A stretch of DNA of 5,238 nucleotides from Lawsonibacter sp. (lineage in GTDB: Bacteria > Bacillota > Clostridia > Oscillospirales > Oscillospiraceae): positions 1 through 5,238 of the forward strand of contig JAAWCR010000053.1 in the NCBI GenBank assembly GCA_022793355.1. The letters run 5' to 3'. The position numbers were made by a program, and so were the translations under genes. How positions within the stretch are numbered: position 1 is the first letter of the stretch; every line of letters begins with the position of its first letter. The notes under the pieces are model-generated. The model ran no database searches. It was not told where the DNA came from and was given only the letters and a program-made list of their open reading frames with translations. This document shows, piece by piece, positions 1 through 4,998 of this stretch.

Positions 1-1245
1 GACAAGCTGCTCCAGACCCTGAAGGAGCTGCGGGACCTGGGCAACACCCTGCTTGTGGTGGAGCACGACGAGGACACCATGCGGGAGGCCGACTATATCA
101 TTGACGTGGGCCCCGGCGCGGGGGTGAACGGGGGCACCATTGTGGCCACCGGCACCCCGGAGGAGGTCATGGACAACCCCGCCTCCATCACGGGGGACTA
201 CCTCACCGGGCGGAAAAAAATCCCCGTTCCCACCGAGAGGCGGAAGGGGAGCGGGCACTATTTAAAGGTGTTCGGCGCGGCGGAGCACAATCTGCGCCAG
301 GTGGACGTGGCCTTCCCCCTGGGGACCTTCACCTGCGTCACCGGGGTATCCGGTTCGGGAAAGTCCTCCCTGGTCAACGAAATTCTGTACAAAAAGCTGG
401 GGGCCGACCTGAACCGAACCAAGACCCGGGCCGGAAAGCACGACCGCATTGAGGGGGAGGAGCTTCTGGACAAGGTGATTAACATCGACCAGTCCCCCAT
501 CGGGAGGACCCCCCGGTCCAACCCGGCCACTTATACCAACCTGTTCAGCGACATCCGGGACCTGTTCGCCTCCACCCCCGACGCCAAGAGCCGGGGGTAC
601 GGGCCGGGCCGGTTCTCCTTCAACACCCGGGGGGGCCGGTGCGAGGCCTGCTCCGGCGACGGTTTGCTGAAGATTGAGATGCACTTCCTCCCCGACATCT
701 ACGTCCCCTGCGAGGTCTGCAAGGGCAAGCGGTACAACCGGGAGACCCTGGAGGTGCGGTACAAGGGTAAGAACATCTACGAGGTCCTGGAGATGACGGT
801 GGACGAGGCCCTGCCCTTTTTCGAGAACATCCCCAAGATTTATAACCGTCTCAAGACCCTGGAGGAGGTGGGCCTGGGCTATGTAAAGCTGGGCCAGCCC
901 TCCACCGAGCTGTCGGGCGGCGAGGCCCAGCGGGTGAAGCTGGCCACCGAGCTGTCCAAGCGCTCCACGGGCAAGACCATCTATATTCTGGACGAGCCCA
1001 CCACCGGCCTGCACTCCGCCGACGTCCACAAGCTGATTGAGGTGCTCCAGCGGCTGGTGGAGGGGGGCAACACCATCGTGGTGATTGAGCACAACCTGGA
1101 CGTGATTAAGACCGCCGACCACATCATCGACCTGGGCCCCGAGGGGGGCGACGGCGGCGGGCAGATTGTCTGTACCGGCACCCCGGAGGAGGTGGCCGCC
1201 TGTCCCGGCTCCTATACGGGGCAGTACCTGAAGAAGCTGCTCTGA
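1..1245 (+). CDS. uvrA: UvrA, excinuclease ABC subunit A (C-terminal part, 5' end outside window)
   Basis: UvrA is the ABC-type ATPase that, as a dimer with UvrB, scans DNA for bulky lesions and starts nucleotide excision repair in the cytoplasm. The reading frame is open from base 1, so 414 codons are visible of a protein usually about 940 residues long. Numbering visible codons from base 1, the end of the first ATPase domain comes first, with its switch histidine in VVEHDED (about 20-26). The second ATPase domain follows: Walker A GVSGSGKSS (115-123), the conserved PIGRTPRSNPATY stretch (166-178), the zinc finger C214-X2-C217-X19-C237-X2-C240, the ABC signature LSGGEAQR (304-311), Walker B YILDEP (328-333) and switch histidine H364. 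It ends in TGA at 1243-1245. All key residues of the second half are intact. No canonical terminator with a T-run follows. The gene's own promoter, where an SOS box would lie, is outside the window. The family call is certain. Confidence 0.97.
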   Translation, partial: DKLLQTLKELRDLGNTLLVVEHDEDTMREADYIIDVGPGAGVNGGTIVATGTPEEVMDNPASITGDYLTGRKKIPVPTERRKGSGHYLKVFGAAEHNLRQVDVAFPLGTFTCVTGVSGSGKSSLVNEILYKKLGADLNRTKTRAGKHDRIEGEELLDKVINIDQSPIGRTPRSNPATYTNLFSDIRDLFASTPDAKSRGYGPGRFSFNTRGGRCEACSGDGLLKIEMHFLPDIYVPCEVCKGKRYNRETLEVRYKGKNIYEVLEMTVDEALPFFENIPKIYNRLKTLEEVGLGYVKLGQPSTELSGGEAQRVKLATELSKRSTGKTIYILDEPTTGLHSADVHKLIEVLQRLVEGGNTIVVIEHNLDVIKTADHIIDLGPEGGDGGGQIVCTGTPEEVAACPGSYTGQYLKKLL

Positions 1246-1275
1246 AATCCCCGTCCCCGCCGCGGGAAAGGCTCC

Positions 1276-1304
1276 TTTTCAAAGGGCCTCAACCTGTGTA
1301 TAAT
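1276..1304 (+). promoter_or_regulatory. Candidate rightward sigma-A-type promoter
   Basis: A perfect -10 TATAAT (1299-1304) lies 17 bases after TTTTCA (1276-1281), which matches four of six bases of TTGACA. Transcription would start near 1311 and give a leader of about 160 bases before the XRE gene at 1471. It is the best plus-strand promoter I can find for the downstream operon. The leader would be antisense to the possible leftward small ORF. This is sequence matching only. Confidence 0.45.
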
Positions 1305-1314
1305 GAATATGGTA

Positions 1315-1389
1315 CTAGGGATTTTGGTCGAAGTCCAGGCGAGAGCGTGCGATTTCCCGGTCGTAGAGTTCTTTTAGCCATTCTTCCAT
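1315..1389 (-). CDS. Possible 24-aa leftward small ORF (hypothetical)
   Basis: On the minus strand an ATG at 1389-1387 opens 24 codons ending in TAG at 1317-1315. The peptide begins MEEWLKELYDREIARS, is rich in alternating acidic and basic residues, and could form an amphipathic helix. It lies about 28 bases downstream of the expected start of a strong leftward promoter (1424-1453). Against it, the only Shine-Dalgarno-like sequence is a weak GGTG, the ORF is very short, and I do not recognise the peptide. An in-frame ATG 36 bases upstream would overlap the -10 box, so it is an unlikely start for that promoter. It could be a small protein, a leader peptide, a gene remnant or chance. No function is assigned. 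Confidence 0.25.
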   Translation of the reverse strand: MEEWLKELYDREIARSRLDFDQNP

Positions 1390-1402
1390 GACAACACCGC
1401 GA

Positions 1403-1448
1403 ACGTTATTTAATGATGTGTTCATTACAACACAAACCCCAATAACGT
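1403..1448. promoter_or_regulatory. Two-part inverted repeat, candidate operator for the XRE regulator
   Basis: Two nested inverted repeats share one centre between bases 1425 and 1426. The outer arms are ACGTTATT (1403-1410) and AATAACGT (1441-1448). The inner arms are TGTGTT (1417-1422) and AACACA (1429-1434). A third overlapping repeat, TAATGA (1411-1416) with TCATTA (1422-1427), has a different centre. The element lies just before the XRE gene and covers the -10 box and most of the leftward promoter, as expected of an operator for a dimeric or tetrameric helix-turn-helix protein. Binding by the adjacent XRE protein is inference. Confidence 0.45.
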
Positions 1449-1453
1449 GTCAA
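1424..1453 (-). promoter_or_regulatory. Strong leftward promoter candidate, divergent from the XRE gene
   Basis: Read on the minus strand, a perfect TTGACA (1453-1448) is followed after 18 bases by TGTAAT (1429-1424), five of six matches to TATAAT, with a TGn extended -10 immediately before it. Transcription would start near 1417 and run leftward towards the 3' end of uvrA. The only leftward ORF it could serve is the 24-codon one at 1389-1315. The promoter overlaps the symmetric repeat at 1403-1448, so it is a plausible repression target. Confidence 0.5.
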
Positions 1454-1470
1454 GAGGGAGCAGAATAGAA

Positions 1471-1683
1471 ATGAAAATTGTTTTGCCCAGCTTTGCGGAG
1501 CGGCTGAAGCCGCTTCGAAAGGCGAAAAAAGTAACACAGAGAGAGATGGCCGAATTGATGGACTGCGCAGAGCAGCATTACCAAAAGATTGAGTACGGCA
1601 AGGTCAATGTCTCCGCCACGACGGTAATTTTCCTGGCGAACTACTTCGGCGTCACCGCCGACTATCTGCTGGGCCGGGAGTAA
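1471..1683 (+). CDS. XRE/Cro-C1-type helix-turn-helix transcriptional regulator, 70 aa
   Basis: This is a small cytoplasmic DNA-binding protein consisting of little more than one HTH_3 domain. Residues about 8-65 follow the family pattern: FAERLKPLRKAKKVTQREMA gives helix 1 and the start of the helix-turn-helix, HYQKIEYGKV covers the end of the recognition region, and the ending FLANYFGVTADYLLGRE is characteristic of this group. There is no ligand-binding or protease domain. I chose ATG 1471 because AGGGAG (1455-1460) lies 10 bases upstream. The GTG at 1447 would add eight residues, has no good ribosome binding site and falls inside the operator-like region. The next gene starts 4 bases after the TAA, with its Shine-Dalgarno inside the end of this gene, so the two are probably translationally coupled. 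Its first codons and upstream DNA are more AT-rich than the neighbours, which may hint at separate acquisition. The regulon is unknown; autoregulation through 1403-1448 is inference. Confidence 0.88.
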   Translation: MKIVLPSFAERLKPLRKAKKVTQREMAELMDCAEQHYQKIEYGKVNVSATTVIFLANYFGVTADYLLGRE

Positions 1684-1687
1684 AGAT

Positions 1688-2185
1688 ATGGAACTCTTTG
1701 AATTTTTAACTGGAACCACCTCGGGCAAGTGTCTGTTCACCATGCTGGTGTCCATGATTCCCATCATCGAGCTGCGGGGTGGACTGCCCTTTGGGGTGGC
1801 GCTGGGGCTGCCCTACTATCTGGCCTTTCCGGCGGCGGTGCTGGGCAATCTGATTCCCGCCCCCTTTATCATCGTCTACATCCGCCGGATTTTTGAGCTG
1901 CTGCGGAGATATCTGCCCAGTCTCAACGGCCTGATTGACAAGCTGGAGCGAAAGGCCCATCTCAAGGGGAAAAAGGTACAGAAATACCAGTACATCGGCC
2001 TGTGGCTCTTTGTGGCCATCCCCCTTCCGGGGACGGGGGCCTGGACGGGCTCTCTGGCGGCGGCCTTTCTGGGCATGCGGCTGAAAAAGGCCATGCCCGC
2101 CGTGGTCCTGGGGGTGCTCACCGCCGGGTGCATCATGCTGGGGCTGACCCACGTGGGGGTCAACCTGTTTTCCGGGGCGGTCTGA
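1688..2185 (+). CDS. Small multidrug export family (COG2426 / PF06695) membrane protein, 165 aa
   Basis: This is a polytopic inner-membrane protein. Recognisable features are an N-terminal hydrophobic stretch leading into IIELRGGLP (26-34), a hydrophobic segment at about 41-65, a basic amphipathic cytoplasmic stretch (about 66-100, with RRIFELLRRYL and KAHLKGKKVQK), the motif PLPGTGAWTG (112-121) in a second hydrophobic region, and a last membrane segment at about 136-160. The E-R-G-G-P and PGTGAW motifs mark the family. Their placement resembles the re-entrant loops of DedA/VTT proteins, but that relation is my inference. The family name comes from weak drug-resistance evidence, and the true substrate is unsettled. 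The start is ATG 1688 with GGGAG (1676-1680) overlapping the end of the XRE gene. The length is normal for the family and it looks complete. Confidence 0.88.
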   Translation: MELFEFLTGTTSGKCLFTMLVSMIPIIELRGGLPFGVALGLPYYLAFPAAVLGNLIPAPFIIVYIRRIFELLRRYLPSLNGLIDKLERKAHLKGKKVQKYQYIGLWLFVAIPLPGTGAWTGSLAAAFLGMRLKKAMPAVVLGVLTAGCIMLGLTHVGVNLFSGAV

Positions 2186-2231
2186 ACACTGGGGGCGCCC
2201 TCCGCATAGGATAGCCCGGAGGTGTTGCCCT

Positions 2232-2564
2232 GTGGGTGCGTTTTGGGATACCGCGCTGGCTCTGCTGTGTATGCTGGGGCTGGCGTTCATAGGCTGGTGG
2301 CTGTTTGGGCTGCTGCTGCGTCCCCTGCCTGGGCGGGAGGCCAAGGTGGTGCTTCCGGGCCGGGGAGAGGGGGAGAACCTGGAGCAGCTGGTGCGCTCCT
2401 TCCTCTGGCTGCGAGGGATGGGGCTGCTGCGCTGCCCCATCGTGATTGCGGACCTGGGCCTGACCCCCGCCGGCTGGGAGCTGGCCTCTCGGATCACGGC
2501 CCGGTGGCCGGAGGTGGCTTTGTGGCCGGCCGGGGATCTGGGGGAGTACATTTCACGGACATAG
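2232..2564 (+). CDS. Hypothetical single-pass membrane protein, 110 aa
   Basis: I do not recognise this as a named family. The GTG start at 2232 has GGAGG (2218-2222) nine bases upstream. Residues about 6-29 form one strongly hydrophobic helix (ALALLCMLGLAFIGWWLFGL), followed by an arginine and a linker rich in charge and glycine (30-48). A soluble domain of about 60 residues follows, with WLRGMGLLRCPIVIADLGLT and then GWELASRITARWP. The alternation of hydrophobic strand (PIVIAD), amphipathic helix (GWELASRI) and strand (EVALW) suggests a small alpha/beta fold, somewhat like the first part of a GT-A glycosyltransferase, but it is too short to be a complete enzyme and carries no clear active site. 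It lies 46 bases after the COG2426 gene and 49 before recD2 on the same strand, so co-expression is likely. Strong start signals and typical codon use support a real gene. Confidence 0.75.
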   Translation: MGAFWDTALALLCMLGLAFIGWWLFGLLLRPLPGREAKVVLPGRGEGENLEQLVRSFLWLRGMGLLRCPIVIADLGLTPAGWELASRITARWPEVALWPAGDLGEYISRT

Positions 2565-2583
2565 GGGCGGCGGGGCCGCCCCT
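2563..2583 (+). other. GC-rich hairpin overlapping the stop of the 110-aa gene
   Basis: AGGGGCGGC (2563-2571) and GCCGCCCCT (2575-2583) form a perfect 9-bp stem with a GGG loop. The left arm begins inside the TAG stop at 2562-2564. No T-run follows, so it is not a standard intrinsic terminator. It could slow or protect the transcript, or partly insulate recD2 from upstream genes. Translation ending at this stop would disrupt the stem. Confidence 0.5.
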
Positions 2584-2596
2584 GCAGGAAACGCGG

Positions 2597-2615
2597 AAAG
2601 GAGGTGGCGTCCTTT
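2597..2615 (+). promoter_or_regulatory. recD2 ribosome binding site able to pair with its own start region
   Basis: AAAGGAGGT (2597-2605) is a near-ideal Shine-Dalgarno, eight bases before TTG at 2614, and it decides the unusual start. AAAGGA (2597-2602) is also the exact inverse complement of TCCTTT (2610-2615), which includes the first two bases of the TTG codon, leaving a 7-base loop. The RNA could therefore hide its ribosome binding site and start together. The stem has only two G-C pairs, so its effect may be modest. Confidence 0.5.
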
Positions 2616-4815
2616 GTCAGACCAGGACCTGGAGCTGCTGGAGGGTACTGTCTCCGCTGTGATTTTTCAGAACGAGGAGAACGGCTATACCATTCTCCGG
2701 CTGGACGTCCGGGGGGAGGAGGTAACGGTGGTGGGCTCCATTCCCGGGGTCGCGCCGGGGGAGTATCTGTCCGTCCGGGGCCGCTGGACCCGGCACCCCA
2801 CCTACGGGCCGCAGATGAAGGCCGAAACGGTGGAGCGCCGCCTGCCCCAGGGCCTGAAAGAAATTTTCCACTACCTGTCCTCCGGGGTGGTGAAGGGGGT
2901 GGGTAAGACCACCGCCCGGAACCTGATTGAGGAGTTCGGGGAGGACACCCTCACCGTAATTGAGGAGGACCCGGAGCAGCTGACCAGGATCCGGGGCATC
3001 ACCAAGCGGCGGGCTATGCAGATTGGCGAGGCCTTCCGCCGGCAGATGGGGGCCCGCCGGCTGGTGGAGTTTCTCGCGGAGCACAAGCTCCCCGCCGAGC
3101 TGGCCGCCCTCCTGCGCCGGGCCTACGGGGAGGTGGCGCTGGAGGTGGTCAAGACCAACCCCTATCTGCTGGTGGACCGGGAATTTGAAGTGGAGTTCTC
3201 TCAGGCGGACGCCCTGGCCCTCTCCCTGGGAGTGGGGACGGAGGACCCCCTGCGCCTGGAGGCGGGGCTGCTCTTTGAGCTGAGCCACAACAACTACAGC
3301 AACGGCCACACCTTCCTCCCCCGGCGCAAGCTGTTGGAGGCGACGTCCATCCTCCTGGAGGTGCCCGGCGAACAGCTGGAGGACTGCCTGGACGCCCTGC
3401 TTCGCCGGGGAGAGGCGGAGTGCGAGGCGGTGGCGGGCCAGGAGGCGGTATACCTCCCCGCCCTGTGTGACGCGGAGCGTTTCATTGCGCAGGAGATTAC
3501 CCGGATGAGCCGTGCGGAGCTGCTGCCCCCCGATGGGCTGGACAAGCTCATCCGCCGCATTGAACGGGAGCAGCACATCTCTTACGCCCCCCAGCAGCGG
3601 GCGGCGGTGGAGCTGGCCGCCGGGCGGCAGGTGATGCTCCTCACCGGCGGGCCGGGGACGGGCAAAACCACCTGTCTGCGGGGGGTGCTGGCCCTGTTTG
3701 AGCGGATGGGCCTGGAGACCGCCCTGGCGGCCCCGACCGGCCGGGCAGCTAAGCGGCTGGGGGAGCTGTGCTCCACCGACGCCTCCACCATCCACCGCCT
3801 GCTGGAGACGGGCTTCGACTCCCGCTCCGGCAAGCTGGTGTTCACTAAAAACTCCTACGACCCCCTGAAGGCGGACGCGGTGATTGTGGACGAAACCTCC
3901 ATGGTGGACGTGCCCCTGATGGCCGCCCTGCTGGACGCGCTGGAGGGGGACTGCCGCCTGGTGCTGGTGGGTGACCCGGACCAGCTGCCCTCGGTGGGGC
4001 CGGGGACCCTCTTCGCCGACCTGATTCGCAGCGGGGTGGTGCCCACCGTCCGCCTGACCGAAATTTTCCGTCAGGCGGCCCAGAGCGCCATTGTCCGCAG
4101 CGCCCACCTGATTAACCAGGGGAAGGTGCCCGACTTGCGGTGCAACGAGGGGGATTTCTTCTGCCTGGCCCGGCGGGACCCAAAGGAGGTGCTGGACACC
4201 ATTGTGGACCTGTGCCGCCGCCGCCTCCCCGAGCGGATGGGTATCCCCACCGACCAGATTCAGGTGCTCTCCCCCACCCGCCGCCGGGACACGGGGACCC
4301 GGGCTCTGAACCAGGTGCTTCAGGAGGCCCTGAACCCGCCCCTGGAGGGGAAGGGGGAGCGGCGCTTCGGCGACTGGGTGTTCCGGGCGGGGGACCGGGT
4401 GATGCAGGTGCGCAACAACTACGACATCCTGTGGCGGGAGGAGGGTGGAACCGACTCCGGCATGGGAATGTTTAACGGCGATATCGGGGTGATACGCTCC
4501 GTTGAGAAGGAGATTGTCACCGTGGATTTCGACGGCAAAATTGTGGAGTACACCCCCGATATGCTGGGGGAGCTGGAGCCCGCCTTCGCTGTGACGGTAC
4601 ATAAGGCCCAGGGCAGCGAGTACCGGGCGGTGATCCTGGCCGCCTTCGGGGGGACGCCCATGCTCATGACCCGGGGGGTGCTGTACACCGCCGTCACCCG
4701 GGCCCGGGAGCTGTTCATTGTGGTGGGCGACCCCGCCGCTGTGGCCGGAATGGTGGGCAACAACCGCCAGACCCGAAGATACTCCGGACTGCGGGCAAGG
4801 CTGACGGAGGGGTAA
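2614..4815 (+). CDS. recD2: RecD2 (YrrC-type) ATP-dependent 5'-3' DNA helicase, 733 aa
   Basis: RecD2 is a superfamily 1B helicase found in bacteria where it works without RecBC; in Bacillus and Deinococcus it is linked to replication-fork maintenance, mismatch repair and damage tolerance. The order fits the family. An N-terminal OB-like region (about 8-75) precedes two helix-hairpin-helix segments (GVVKGVGKTTARNLIEEFG at 91-109 and IRGITKRRAMQIG at 126-138). The motor follows: Q-motif Q327-Q328, Walker A GGPGTGKTT (345-353, K351), motif Ia APTGRAAK (373-380), Walker B VIVDE (423-427), motif III GDPDQLPSVGPG (453-464), motif IV EIFRQ (483-487), NGDIG (621-625), motif V VTVHKAQGSEY (660-670) and motif VI TAVTRA (692-697, R696). 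The long N-terminus separates it from the shorter RecBCD-type RecD. The length is normal and all motifs are intact. The TTG start is supported by AAAGGAGGT eight bases upstream. It is probably the last gene of the XRE operon. Confidence 0.96.
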   Translation: MSDQDLELLEGTVSAVIFQNEENGYTILRLDVRGEEVTVVGSIPGVAPGEYLSVRGRWTRHPTYGPQMKAETVERRLPQGLKEIFHYLSSGVVKGVGKTTARNLIEEFGEDTLTVIEEDPEQLTRIRGITKRRAMQIGEAFRRQMGARRLVEFLAEHKLPAELAALLRRAYGEVALEVVKTNPYLLVDREFEVEFSQADALALSLGVGTEDPLRLEAGLLFELSHNNYSNGHTFLPRRKLLEATSILLEVPGEQLEDCLDALLRRGEAECEAVAGQEAVYLPALCDAERFIAQEITRMSRAELLPPDGLDKLIRRIEREQHISYAPQQRAAVELAAGRQVMLLTGGPGTGKTTCLRGVLALFERMGLETALAAPTGRAAKRLGELCSTDASTIHRLLETGFDSRSGKLVFTKNSYDPLKADAVIVDETSMVDVPLMAALLDALEGDCRLVLVGDPDQLPSVGPGTLFADLIRSGVVPTVRLTEIFRQAAQSAIVRSAHLINQGKVPDLRCNEGDFFCLARRDPKEVLDTIVDLCRRRLPERMGIPTDQIQVLSPTRRRDTGTRALNQVLQEALNPPLEGKGERRFGDWVFRAGDRVMQVRNNYDILWREEGGTDSGMGMFNGDIGVIRSVEKEIVTVDFDGKIVEYTPDMLGELEPAFAVTVHKAQGSEYRAVILAAFGGTPMLMTRGVLYTAVTRARELFIVVGDPAAVAGMVGNNRQTRRYSGLRARLTEG

Positions 4816-4851
4816 AAAATCACAGGGACACGCTTGAACGTGTCCCTGTGA
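4814..4851 (-). terminator. Intrinsic terminator for the leftward HAD gene
   Basis: A 12-bp perfect inverted repeat (4821-4832 and 4839-4850), extended to 13 bp by the T4820-A4851 pair, encloses the 6-base loop CTTGAA. On the minus strand the stem runs straight into six T residues (4819-4814), the classic layout for stopping transcription arriving from the HAD gene. Two of those six A residues on the plus strand belong to the recD2 TAA stop. On the plus strand no T-run follows, so it is a weaker stop for recD2 transcripts. Confidence 0.85.
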
Positions 4852-4935
4852 GGCGGACAGCCTGGAAACGGACCGGTTTTGGCCCCAAAAGAGGCGGTAA
4901 AGTCAAAGATTTTTCCGCGATTGGGGTGTATGATT

Positions 4936-4964
4936 TTGTTAAAATATTGCAGTTTGTATAAAAT
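4936..4964 (+). promoter_or_regulatory. Weak rightward promoter-like sequence between the convergent genes
   Basis: TTGTTA (4936-4941) and TAAAAT (4959-4964) are 17 bases apart, four and five matches to the sigma-A consensus. It lies in an AT-rich stretch and points into the antisense of the HAD gene's 3' end. No ORF follows it. AT-rich DNA often yields such matches by chance. Confidence 0.2.
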
Positions 4965-4971
4965 CCACGGT

Positions 4972-4998
4972 GGGCGGACACTTCCGGCCGCTGTTTTT
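4972..4998 (+). terminator. Possible rightward terminator downstream of recD2
   Basis: GGGCGGA (4972-4978) pairs with TCCGGCC (4983-4989) with one G-G mismatch around a CACT loop, followed by GCTG and five T residues (4994-4998). It could end recD2 transcription about 180 bases after the stop codon, right at the end of the convergent gene. The stem is short and imperfect and is separated from the T-run by four bases, so this is tentative. Confidence 0.3.

Noticed and set aside
262..1122. A 286-codon open frame on the minus strand opposite uvrA
   Set aside because: Antisense shadow of uvrA with biased composition and no domain; the sense strand carries all UvrA motifs.
1269..1290. Hairpin with arms CCTT and AAGG after uvrA as its terminator
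   Set aside because: The stem is short, its extension contains a mismatch, and no T-run follows on the plus strand.
1303..1377. Plus-strand 24-codon ORF beginning MNMVLGILVE
   Set aside because: Its start overlaps the -10 box of the rightward promoter and it has no Shine-Dalgarno; it reads as antisense of the leftward small ORF.
1400..1427. LexA/SOS box (CGAAC, four bases, GTTCG type) before the XRE gene
   Set aside because: CGAAC occurs at 1400-1404 but no matching GTTCG-like half-site stands at the required spacing.
1447..1470. GTG at 1447 as an earlier start for the XRE protein
   Set aside because: It lacks a suitable ribosome binding site, and the added eight residues are not part of the HTH domain. 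ATG 1471 has AGGGAG at a good distance.
2222..2662. Alternative plus-strand frame of 146 codons overlapping the 110-aa gene and the start of recD2
   Set aside because: Its start lies inside the Shine-Dalgarno of the 110-aa gene. It would run through the recD2 start, and its peptide is Gly/Ala-rich out-of-frame reading.
2617..4602. A 661-codon open frame on the minus strand opposite recD2
   Set aside because: It is the antisense shadow of a GC-rich gene. The peptide is a low-quality mix rich in Gly, Gln, His, Leu and Val with no recognisable domain, while the plus strand encodes every RecD2 motif.
2614..4815. RecD subunit of RecBCD instead of RecD2
   Set aside because: The protein has the long N-terminal region with tandem helix-hairpin-helix motifs typical of RecD2, and no recB or recC is adjacent.
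4852..4980. Direct repeat GGCGGACA at 4852-4859 and 4973-4980 as mobile-element ends
   Set aside because: The enclosed segment has no transposase, no terminal inverted repeats and no sign of target duplication; an 8-base match in GC-rich DNA is likely chance.
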